Assembly: GCA_949130485.1 (NCBI GenBank)
Contig: OX422204.1
Coordinates: forward strand, 3,504,515 to 3,568,514
Reading direction: 5' to 3'
DNA length: 64,000 nucleotides
DNA from: Agelas oroides
Taxonomy: Eukaryota; Porifera; Demospongiae; Agelasida; Agelasidae
The notes below the pieces were generated by a model. The model ran no database searches. It saw only the letters and a list, made by a program, of their open reading frames with translations, and was not told the origin of the DNA. Numbering within the stretch: position 1 is the first letter of the stretch; every line of letters begins with the position of its first letter. The position numbers and the translations under genes were made by a program. Positions 15,621 to 26,753 of this stretch are shown piece by piece.

Positions 15621-17174
15621 ACTCTACTACACTCTACCATGGCTCTACTTGACTCTACTTGAGTCCACTACACTCTACCATTGCTCTACTTGGCCCTACT
15701 TGACTCTACTACACTCTACCATGGCTCTACTTGACTCTACTTGAGTCCACTACACTCTACCATTGCTCTACTTGGCTCTACTTGACTCTACTACACTCTA
15801 CCATGGCTGTACTACATTCTAGTATGGCTCCACGTGACTCTACTTGACTCTACTACATTCTACCATAGCTCTACTTCACTCTGTATGCCTCTACTACATT
15901 CTACGTACCATGGCTCTACTTGACTCTACTTGACTCTACTACATTTGCCATGGCTCTACTTGACTCTACTTGACTGTACTACACGCTACCTTGGCTCTAC
16001 TACATTCTATCATGGCTCCACGTGACTCTACTTGACTCTACTGCATTCTACCATGGCTCTACCTGGCTCTACTACATTCTACCATGGCTCTACTTGACTC
16101 TACATGACTCTACTACATGCTACCGTGGCTCTACTTGGCTCTACTTGACTCTACTACACTCTACCATGACTCTACTTGGCTCCACATGACTCTACCTGGC
16201 TCTACTACATTCTACCTTAGCTCTACTTCACTCTGTATGCCTCTACTACATTCTACCATGGCTCTACTTGACTCTGCTTGACTCTACTACATTCTGCCAT
16301 GGCTCTACTTCACTCTACTTGACTGTACTACATGCTACCTTGGCTCTACTACATTCTATCATGGCTCCATGTGACTCTACTTGACTCTACTGCATTCTAC
16401 CATGGCTCTACCTGGCTCTACTACATTGTACCATGGCTCTACGTGACCCTACATGACTCTACTACATTCTACCATGGCTCTACTTGACTCTACTACACTC
16501 TACGATTGCTGTACTTGGCTCTACTTGACTCTACTACACTATATGATTGCTAGACCTGGCTGTACTTGTCTCTACTACACTCTACCTTCGCTCTACTAGA
16601 TCCTACCATGGATCCACGTGACTCTACTTGACTCTCCTACACTCTACCATGGCTCAACCTTGCTCTACTACATTCTACCATGGCTCTACTTGACTCTACA
16701 TGACTCTACTACATTCTACTATGGCTCTACTTGACTCTACATGACTCTACTACATTCTACCATGGCTCGACGTGACTCTACTTGACTCTACCGTATTCTA
16801 CCATGGCTCTACCTGACTCTACTACATTCTACCATGGCTCTACTTGGCTCTACATGACTCTACTACATGCTACCATGACTCTACTTGGCTCTACTTGAGT
16901 CTACTACACTCTACCATTGTTCTACTTGGCTCTGCTTAACTCTACTACACTCTACCATGGCTCTACTCCATTGTACACCATGGCTCTACTTCACACTAGA
17001 TGGCTCTACAACATACTACCATGGCTCCAATTGAATCTACTACACTCTACCATGACTCTACTTGGCTCTACTTGACTCTACCACACCCTACCGTGGCTCT
17101 ACTTGGCTCTACTTGACTCTACTACACTCTACCATGGCTCTACTCCATTGTACTATGGCTCTACTTGACACTAC

Positions 17175-20100
17175 ATGACTCTACTACATTCTACCATGGA
17201 TGTACTTGACTCTACTACACTCTACGAATGCTCTACTTGGCTCTACTTGAATCTACTACACTATATCATTCCTAGACCTGGCTCTACTTGTCTCTACTAC
17301 ACTCTACCTTGGCTCTACTACATTCTACCATGGATCCACGTGACTCTACTTGACTCTACTACACTCTACCATGGCTCTACCTTGCTCTACTACATTCTAC
17401 CATGGCTCTACTTGACTGTACATGACTCTACTACATTCTACTATGGCTCTACTTGACTCTACTTGACTCTACTACACTCTACCTTGGCTCTACTTGGCTC
17501 TACTTGAGTCCACTACACTCTACCTTAGCTCTACTTGGCTCTACTTGACTCTACTACACTCTACCATGGCTCTACTCCATTGTATATCATGGCTCCACAT
17601 GACTCTACTTGACTCTACTACATTCTACCTTAGCTCTACTTGACTCTGTATGCCTCTACTACATTCTACCTTGGCTCTACTTGACTCTACTTGACTCTAC
17701 TACATTCTGCCATGGCTCTACTTGACTCTACTTGACTGTACTACACTCTACCTTGGATCTACTACATTCTATACCATGGCTCCACGTGACTCTACTTGAC
17801 TCTACTACATTCTACCATGGCTCTGCCTGGCTCTACTACATTCGACCATGGCTCTACTTGGCTCTACTTGACTCTACTACACTCTACCATGGCTCTACTC
17901 CATTGTACCATGGCTCTACTTGACACTACATGACTGTACTACATTCTACCATGGCTGTACTTGACTCTACTACATTCTACGATGGCTCTACTTGGCTCTA
18001 CTTGGCTCTACTTGAGTCTACTACACTCTTCCATGGCTCTACTCCATTGTATATCATGGCTCCACATGACTCTACTTGACTCTACTACATTCTACCTTAG
18101 CTCTACTTGACTCTGTATGCCTCTACTACATTCTACGTTGGCTCTACTTGACTCTACTTGACTCTACTACATTCTGGCATGGCTCTACTTGACTCTACTT
18201 GACTGTACTACACTCTACCTTGGCTCTACTACATTCTATACCATGGCTCCACGTGACTCTACATGACTCTACTGCATTCTACCATGGCTCTACATGGCTC
18301 TACTACATTCGACCATGGCTCTACTTGGCTCTACTTGACTCTACTACACTCTACCATGGCTCTACTCCATTGTACCATGGCTCTACTTGACACTACATGA
18401 CTGTACTACATTCTACCATGGCTGTACTTGACTCTACTACACTCTACCATGACTCTACTCCATTGTACCATGGCTCTAATTGACACTACATGACTCTACT
18501 ACATTCTACCATGGATGTACTTGACTCTACTACACTCTACGAATGCTCTACTTGGCTCTACTTGAATCTACTACACTATATCATTGCTAGACCTGGCTCT
18601 ACTTGTCTCTACTACACTCTACCTTGGCTCTACTACATTCTACCATGGATCCACGTGACTCTAATTGACTCTACTACACTCTACCATGGCTCTACCTTGC
18701 TCTACTACATTCTACCATGGCTCTACTTGACTGTACATGACTCTACTACATTCTACTATGGCTCTACTTGACTCTACTTGACTCTACTACACTCTACCAT
18801 GGCTCTACTTGGCTCTACTTGAGTCCACTACACTCTACCTTAGCTCTACTTGGCTCTACTTGACTCTACTACACTCTACCATGGCTCTACTCCATTGTAT
18901 ATCATGGCTCCACATGACTCTACTTGACTCTACTACATTCTACCTTAGCTCTACTTGACTCTGTATGCCTCTACTACATTCTCCCTTGGCTCTACTTGAC
19001 TCTACTTAACTCTACTACATTCTGGCATGGCTCTACTTGACTCTACTTGACTGTACTACACTCTACCTTGGCTCTACTACATTCTATACCATGGCTCCAC
19101 GTGACTCTACTTGACTCTACTGCATTCTACCATGGCTCTACCTGGCTCTACTACATTCGACCATGGCTCTACTTGGCTCTACTTGACTCTACTACACTCT
19201 ACCATGCCTCTACTCCATTGTACGATGGCTCTACTTGACACTACATGATTCTACTAAATTCTACCATGGCTCTTCTTGACTCTACTTGACTCTCCTACAC
19301 TCTACCATTGCTCTACTTGGCTCTACTACACTCTACCATGGCTCTACTCGGCTCTACTTGACTCTACTACCCTGTAACATGTCTCTACTACATTCTACCA
19401 TGGCTCCACGTGACTGTACGTTACTCTACTACATTCTACCATGGCTCTACAGGACTCTACTACACTCTACCACGGCTCAACTTGGCTCTACTTGACTCTA
19501 CTACACTCTACCATGGCTCTACTCCATTGTACCATGGCTCTACTTGACACATCATGATTCTACTGAATTCTACCATGGCTCTTCTTGACTCTCCTACACT
19601 CTACCATTGCTGTACATGGTTCTACTACACTCTACTATGGCTCTTGTTGGCTCTACTTGACTCTACTAAACTCTACCATGGCACTACTTTGCTCTACTTG
19701 ACTCTACTACACTCTAACATGTCTCTACTACATTCTACAATGGCTCCATGTGACTCTACGTGACTCTACTACATTCTACCATAGCTCTACTTGACTCTAC
19801 TACACTCTACCATGCATATGGCTCTACTCCATTGTACCATGGCTCTACTTGACACTACATGACTCTACTACATTCTAACATGGATGTACTTGACTCTACT
19901 ACACTCTACGAATGCTCTACTTGGCTCTACTTGAATCTACTACACTATATCATTGCTAGACCTGGCTCTACTAGTCTCTACTACACTCTACCTTGGCTCT
20001 ACTACATTCTACCATGGATCCACGTGACTCTACTTGACTCTACTACACTCTACCATGGCTCTACCTTGCTCTACTACATTCTACCATGGCTCTACTTGAC

Positions 20101-21368
20101 TGTACATGACTCTACTACATTCTACTATGGCTCTACTTGACTCTACTTGACTCTACTACACTCTACCATGGCTCTACTTGGCTCTACTTGAGTCCACTAC
20201 ACTCTACCTTAGCTCTACTTGGCTCTACTTGACTCTACTACACTCTACCATGGCTCTACTCCATTGTATATCATGGCTCCACATGACTCTACTTGACTCT
20301 ACTACATTCTACCTTAGCTCTACTTGACTCTGTATGCCTCTACTACATTCTACGTTGGCTCTACTTGACTCTACTTGACTCTACTACATTCTGGCATGGC
20401 TCTACTTGACTCTACTTGACTGTACTACACTCTACCTTGGCTCTACTACATTCTATACCATGGCTCCACGTGACTCCACTTGACTCTACTGCATTCTACC
20501 ATGGCTCTACCTGGCTCTACTACATTCGACCATGGCTCTACTTGGCTCTACTTGACTCTACTACACTCTACCATGGCTCTACTCCATTGTACCATGGCTC
20601 TAATTGACACTACATGACTCTACTACATTCTACCATGGATGTACTTGACTCTACTACACTCTACGAATGCTCTACTTGGCTCTACTTGAATCTACTACAC
20701 TATATCATTGCTAGACCTGGCTCTACTTGTCTCTACTACACTCTACCTTGGCTCTACTACATTCTACCATGGATCCACGTGACTCTAATTGACTCTACTA
20801 CACTCTACCATGGCTCTACCTTGCTCTACTACATTCTACCATGGCTCTACTTGACTGTACATGACTCTACTACATTCTACTATGGCTCTACTTGACTCTA
20901 CTTGACTCTACTACACTCTACCATGGCTCTACTTGGCTCTACTTGAGTCCACTACACTCTACCTTAGCTCTACTTGGCTCTACTTGACTCTACTACACTC
21001 TACCATGGCTCTACTCCATTGTATATCATGGCTCCACATGACTCTACTTGACTCTACTACATTCTACCTTAGCTCTACTTGACTCTGTATGCCTCTACTA
21101 CATTCTACCTTGGCTCTACTTGACTCTACTTGACTCTACTACATTCTGGCATGGCTCTACTTGACTCTACTTGACTGTACTACACTCTACCTTGGCTCTA
21201 CTACATTCTATACCATGGCTCCACGTGACTCTACTTCACTCTAATGCATTCTACCATGGCTCTACCTGGCTCTACTACATTCGACCATGGCTCTACTTGG
21301 CTCTACTTGACTCTACTACACTCTACCATGCCTCTACTCCATTGTACCATGGCTCTACTTGACACTAC
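17175..21368 (+). repeat. Higher-order repeats of ~755 bp within the satellite
   Basis: Blocks starting at 17175, 18490, 19859 and 20614 share the same string of variant decamers, including GGATGTACTTGAC and CATTGCTAGACC. Each has a second landmark 557 bp further on (17732, 19047, 20416, 21171). The last two blocks are adjacent with a 755-bp period. The earlier ones are separated by extra satellite of about 560-615 bp. Confidence 0.8.
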
Positions 21369-23706
21369 ATGACTGTACTACATTCTACCATGGCTGTACT
21401 TGACTCTACTACATTCTACGATGGCTCTACTTGGCTCTACTTTACTCTACTTGACTCTACTACACTCTACCATGGCTCTACTCCATTGTACTATGGCTCT
21501 ACTTGACACTACATGATTCTACTAAATTCTACCATGGCTCTTCTTGACTCTAGTTGACTCTACTACCCTCTAACATGTCTCTACTACATTCTACCATGGC
21601 TCTACTTGACTCTACTACACTCTACCATGGCTCAACTTGGCTCTACTTGACTCTACTACACTCTACCATGGCTCTACTCCATTCCATGGCTCTACTTGAC
21701 ACTTCATGATTCTACTGAATTCTACCATGGCTCTTCTTGACTCTCCTACACTCTACCATTGCTGTACATGGCTCTACTACACTCTACTATGGCTCTTCCT
21801 TGCTCTACTTGACTCTACTACACTCTAACATGTCTCTACTACATTCTACCATGGCTCTTCTTGGCTCTACTTGACTCTACTAAACTCTACCATGGCACTA
21901 CTTTGCTCTACTTGACTCTACTACACTCTAACATGTCTCTACTACATTCTACCATGGCTCCATGTGACTCTACGTGACTCTACTACATTCTACCATAGGT
22001 CTACTTGACTCTACTACACTCTACGATGGCTCTACTTGGCTCTAATTGACTCTACTGCACTCTACCATGGCTCTACCTGGCTCTACTACATTCTACCATG
22101 GCTCTACTTGACTCTACATGACTCTACTACATTCTACCATGGCGCTACTTGACTCTACTTGACTCTTCTACAATCTACCAGGACTCTACTTTGCTCTACT
22201 TTACTCTACCACACTCTACCGGGGCTCTAGTTGGCTCTACTTGACTCTACTACACTCTACCATGGCTCTACTCCATTGTACCATGGCTCTACTGGACACT
22301 ACATGACTCTACTACATTCTACCATGGCTCTACTTGACTCTACTACACTCTACGATGGCTCTACTTGGCTCTACTTGACTCTACTACACTATACCATGGC
22401 TCTGCTTCAGAGTACATGACTCTAGTACATTCTACCATGGCTCCAATTGAATCTACTACTCTCTACCATGATCCTACTGAGCTCTACTTGAATCTACTAC
22501 GCTATACCATTGCTCTAACTGGCTCTACTTGTCTCTACTACATTCTACCAAGGCTTCACTAGATTCTGCCATAGCTCTCCTTGACTCTATATGACTCCAC
22601 TACATTCTACCATGGCTCTACTTGACTGTACTTGACTCTATTACATTCTACCATGCCTCTACTACATTCTACCATGGCTCCACGTGACTCTACTTGACTC
22701 TACTACATTCTACCATAGCTCTACTTGACTCTACTTGACTGTACTACACTCTACCTTGGCTCTACTACATTCTATACCATGGCTCGACTTGACTCTATTT
22801 GACTCTACTGCATTCTACCATGGCTCTACCTGGCTCTACTACATTCGACCATGGCTCTACTTGGCTCTGTATGCCTCTACTACATTCTACCTTGGCTCTA
22901 CTCTATTGTACCATGGTTCTACTGGACACTATATGATTCTACTGAATTCTACTATGGCTCATCTTGACTCTACTTGATTCTCCTACACTCTACCATTGCT
23001 CTACTTGGCTCTACTTGAGCCCACTACACTCTACCTTGGTTCTACTTGGCTCTACTTGACTCTACTACACTCTACCATGGCTCTACTCCATTGTATACCA
23101 CACGTGACTCTACTTGACTCTACTACATTCTACCATAGCTCTACTTGACTCTGTATACCTCTAGTACATTCTACCTTGGCTCTACTTGACTCTACTACAT
23201 TCTGCCATAGCTCTACTTGACTCTACTTGACTGTACTACACTCTACCTTGGCTCTACTACATTCTATACCATGGCTCGATGTGACTCTACTTGACTGTAC
23301 TGCATTCTACCATGGCTCTACCTGGCTCTACTACATTCGACCATGGCTCTACTTGGCTCTACTTGACTCTACTACACTCTACCATGGCTCTACTCCATTG
23401 TACCATGGCTCTACTTGACTCTACATGACTCTACTACATTCTACCATGGCTCTACTTGACTCTACTACACTCTACGATGACTCTACTTGGCTCTACTTAA
23501 TTGACTCTACTACACTATATCATTGCTAGACCTGGCTCTACTTGTCTCTACTACACTCTACCTTGGCTCTACTACATCCTACCATGGATCCACGTGACTC
23601 TACTTGACTCTACTACACTCTTCCATGGCTCTACCTTGCTCTACTACATTCTACCATAGCTCTACTTGACTCTACATGACTCTACTACATTCTACCATGG
23701 CTCTAT

Positions 23707-24748
23707 AGTAGACAAGTAGAGCCAGGACTAGCAATGGTATAGTGTAGTAGAGTCAAGTAGAGCCATGGTAGAATGTAGTATAGTCATGCAGTGTCAAGTA
23801 GAGTCATGGTACAATGGAGTAGAGCCATGGTAGAGTGTAGTAGAGTCAAGTAGAGCCAAGTAGAGCCATGGTAGAGTGTAGTAGAGTCAAGTAGAGCCAT
23901 GGTAGAATGTAGTAGAGTCATGTAGAGTCAAGTAGAGTCATGGTAGAATGTAGTAGAGCCAGGTAGAGTCATGGTAGAGTGTAGTAGAATCAAGTAGAGT
24001 CAAGTAGAGCCATGGTAGAGTGTAGTAGAGTCAAGTAGAGTCACGTGGATCCATGGTAGGATGTAGTAGAGCCATGGTAGAGTGTAGTAGAGTCAAGTAG
24101 CCATGGTAGAATGTAGTAGAGCCATGTAGTGTGAAGTAGAGACATGGTATACAATGGAGTAGAGCCATGGTAGAGTGTAGTAGAGTCAATTGGAGTCAGG
24201 TATAGCCATGGTAGAGTGTAGTAGACTCAAGTAGAGCCAAGTAGAGGCATGGTAGAGTGTAGTAGAGTCAAGTAGAGTCAAGTAGAGCCATGGTTGAATG
24301 TAGTAGAGCCAGGTAGAGCCATGGTAGAGTGTAGTAGAGTCAAGTAGAGTCATGGTAGAGCCATGGTAGATTGTAGTAGAGTCAAGTAGAGCCAAGGAGA
24401 GCCACGAGACATGTACAGCCAGGTCTAGCAAGGATATAGTGTAGTAGAGTCAAGTAGAGCCATGGTAGAATGTAGTAGAGTCATGTAGTGTCAAGTAGAA
24501 CCATGGTAGAGTGTAGCAGAGTCAAGTAGAGCCAAGTAGAGCCAAGGTAGAGTGTAGTAGAGTCAAGTAGAGCCAAGTAGAGTCATGGTATAGTGTAGTA
24601 GAGTCAAGTAGAGTGAAGTAGAGCCATGGTAGAATGTAGTGGAGTCATGTAGAATCAAGTAGAGCCATGGTAGAATGTAGTAGAGCCAGGCACTGTAGAG
24701 TGTAGTAGAGTCAAGTAGAGTCACGTGGATCCATGGTAGGATGTAGTA
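23707..24748 (-). repeat. Inverted block of the satellite (~1.04 kb)
   Basis: The motif switches abruptly from CTCTAC on the plus strand to its complement (GTAGAG-type decamers) at about 23707. It switches back at about 24748, where GGATGTAGTA meets CTACACTGTACC. The block keeps the same 10-11-bp spacing and the same variant decamers, so it is an inversion of array material and not a different repeat. The open frame on the minus strand at 24186-24431 is satellite read in its normal sense. Confidence 0.93.
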
Positions 24749-25138
24749 CTACACTGTACCTTGGCTCTACTTCATCCTACCATGGATCCACGTGACTCTA
24801 CTTGACTCTCCTACACTCTACCATGGCTCAACCTTGCTCTACTACATTCTACCATGGCTCTACTTGACTCTACTTGACTCTACTACACTCTACCATGGCT
24901 CTACTTGGCTCTACTTGACTCTACTACACTCTACCATGGCTCTACTTGGCTCTACTTGAGTCCACTACACTCTACCTTGGCTCTACTTGGCTCTACTTGA
25001 GTCTACTACACTCTACCATGGCTCTACTTGGCTCTACTTGATTCCACTACACTCTACCTTGGCTCTACTTGGCTCTACTTGACTCTACTACACTGTACCA
25101 TGACTCTACTCCATTGTATATCATGGCTCTACTTCACT

Positions 25139-25589
25139 GTTCATAAGCTCGTGATCATTGATAGTTTATGGTTATGTGTTTGAGTCTTATGGCTAGTCTT
25201 GTTCCAAGGTTCCTCCCCAGCTTTTGTTCCTTAGTGGACAAAAGCTGGGGAGGAGCTGTTTTTAGCCTTTGTCCCAGATATAGCTCTTATGCGGGGTCGA
25301 TCTGAGAGTTTGGTATGTAGTAAGGCTACTAGTACGTTTAAAGCACAGCAAGCTGCAGAGCTGAATCAGTACATGCAAGGATGGGTGTTTGTGTTTTGTA
25401 AATCACACACTGTCTTCACCCTAAATAGACTATACAACATAAATATATGCATGAACAACCACATATTTCATTAACAGATATAATAACTAACTGATATTCA
25501 AAGCTTACAACAATCATGAAGCAGCTATGTACTCCTGATTCAACCAAGTAGTCTACAAAATTCAGAATTTGTCTTGTATACAGCTACCT
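25139..25589. other. 3' flank of ADPRH copy A with a short open block
   Basis: This non-coding part of the duplicated segment contains, on the plus strand, a good 3' splice-like stretch (TTCCTCCCCAG) followed by about 55 open codons in copy B, including ALMRGRSESLV. In copy A the same block carries a stop. It could be a relic exon of an unknown gene. I do not recognise it and do not claim it is expressed. Confidence 0.3.
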
Positions 25590-26637
25590 CTAATTTGATT
25601 TGTCATAAATTTTCTTAGCAAGACTCTTCAGTTTGTCAACATACTCCAGTTTATGATAGTGACCTTTAGGAACCCCTTTATACCCATGCATGGCTCCCCA
25701 GCAGGCTGCAGCAATAATCCCTGTACTGTCAGAATCACCGCCATGGAGCATGCTGCGATGGCACAACTCAAACCAAGAGTCACCACTGCTCAGGAGAGCA
25801 TCGTATGCAATCATTGGAGCATCATGGCCACTTGCACCACCTGTACCTGAGAAACTAAGGCTCTTGTAGAATTTATCTCGCTCAGAAATACCATATTTCT
25901 CTGGAAATGTGGGTTCTGCTTTCCCATCTAGGATTCCACGCAGTTTGAGGTAATTGGTCCACTTTTCTTTGAAGTAGCTCCAGCTCTCTTTGTTCTCCTT
26001 CACATCCCTTCCAGCATCTTGAACGTAGTCCATTGCGGTGTCCAAAGTTTGGAGTAGCCCTGCCCCCCACTCCTTGAGAGGCTTGTTCTGCACAGCATAG
26101 GAAACAAAGAGAGCAGTAGCAAGGGAGCCAAGAAACCCGGTTGGGTGGTTGTGGGACATGCGGCCAGCCTCTATGGAGACAGCAACCAAGTCATGGATCT
26201 GCTCGGGCTTCGAGTAGAATAGACCAATAGGAGCTGAACGCATAGCAGCACCACACCCTCCTCCCTTGGGATTGAAGGGAATTACATATCCATCGGGAAC
26301 TCCCGGTCTCAAGGTACGGATGGTTGCACTACAAGTCAGTCCCGGGGCTCTCCCTGACATATCTCTCATGCACTCTCTGTATTGCTTTGCAAGGGCATGG
26401 TAGAGCTCCTTGTGCGTGTCCCAGTCAGACAGAAGAGCCTCGGCAGTGGCTATGTGCATGACGGTATCGTCTGAGATCTTCCAGTTCTGAGGGTTCACAC
26501 TGATGCCATCCAGCCCACCTAGCTGTTCCAGCTGCTCGTGGATTCGTTCTCCAGAGCGACAGAACTCCCAGCTTCCGTTCTTGTAGCCAATGGCGTCCCC
26601 CACCCCTGCAAGTACCATGCTGGCTTCAAATCTCGTC
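25139..26637 (-). repeat. Segmental duplication, copy A (ADPRH segment)
   Basis: This segment matches 61451-62918 almost base for base over the coding part and with a few indels over the non-coding part. Both copies start at TGTTCATAAG. Similarity ends at the shared CTCGTC (26637 and 62918). The left breakpoint coincides with the end of the satellite. The right breakpoint coincides with the cut end of a Ty3/gypsy pol frame. No target-site duplication is visible. Confidence 0.93.
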
Positions 26638-26753
26638 ACATATGCACTGGAATGGGTACTCCGGTAAGGTGGGAGGTGTGGGTGGTAGTGCCGCCTGTGA
26701 TGGGGCCATCCTGTTGCAGTGTGAGCAATTGGCTCTGGTGGCTTGAATGTCAT
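25590..26753 (-). pseudogene. ADP-ribosylarginine hydrolase-like (ARH1), start-less duplicate
   Basis: The product matches animal ARH1, which removes ADP-ribose from modified arginines. The family metal-binding residues are visible: SDDT near the N-terminus and GGDSDST near the C-terminus. The N-terminal residues of copy B upstream of the RYEAS segment (RFEAS here) are absent. The frame instead runs for about 40 codons into another frame of the adjoining retroelement, giving an unrelated Pro/His-rich lead. The first native in-frame Met is at about 26618, which would cost some 11 residues relative to copy B. The frame is otherwise uninterrupted, with only a few substitutions (S/N, K/M, F/Y), so the copy is young. 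It also lost the intergenic promoter region found at copy B. It may be a dead copy or a chimeric transcript under a new promoter. Confidence 0.85.

Larger units (their letters stand above)
1..25138. repeat. Large satellite array, 31-bp (10+10+11) basic cycle
   Basis: The whole interval is made of diverged decamers of the type CTCTACTTGA, CTCTACTACA and CTCTACCATGG, which cycle as 10+10+11 bp, with occasional extra decamers giving 41 bp. Each cycle usually holds one NcoI-type CCATGG. A recurrent variant block, GGCTCCAATTGAATCTAC, marks longer units. The plus strand is pyrimidine-rich and G-poor. Many reading frames of 60-138 codons are open, but they are repeats of one another in all phases: a 31-bp unit shifts frame every cycle, so the same short peptides keep returning. 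I see no unique gene inside. The left edge lies outside the window. The right edge is sharp at about 25138, where single-copy sequence starts. A satellite is certain; any centromeric or heterochromatic role is unknown. Confidence 0.97.

Noticed and set aside
465-23418. Dozens of open reading frames of 60-138 codons with peptides such as MALLDSTTLYHGSTWLY
   Set aside because: They are the satellite read in rotating frames. The same words occur in all three plus frames and, in the inverted block, on the minus strand. No codon-position bias or unique sequence supports a protein.
1-25138. CRISPR array
   Set aside because: There are no constant repeats with unique spacers of fixed length. All of the sequence is repeat, and the rest of the window is eukaryotic.
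1-25138. ACCATGG in most units as a real translation start signal
   Set aside because: It matches a Kozak-like context, but it is simply part of the 11-mer of the satellite. There is no evidence of transcription.
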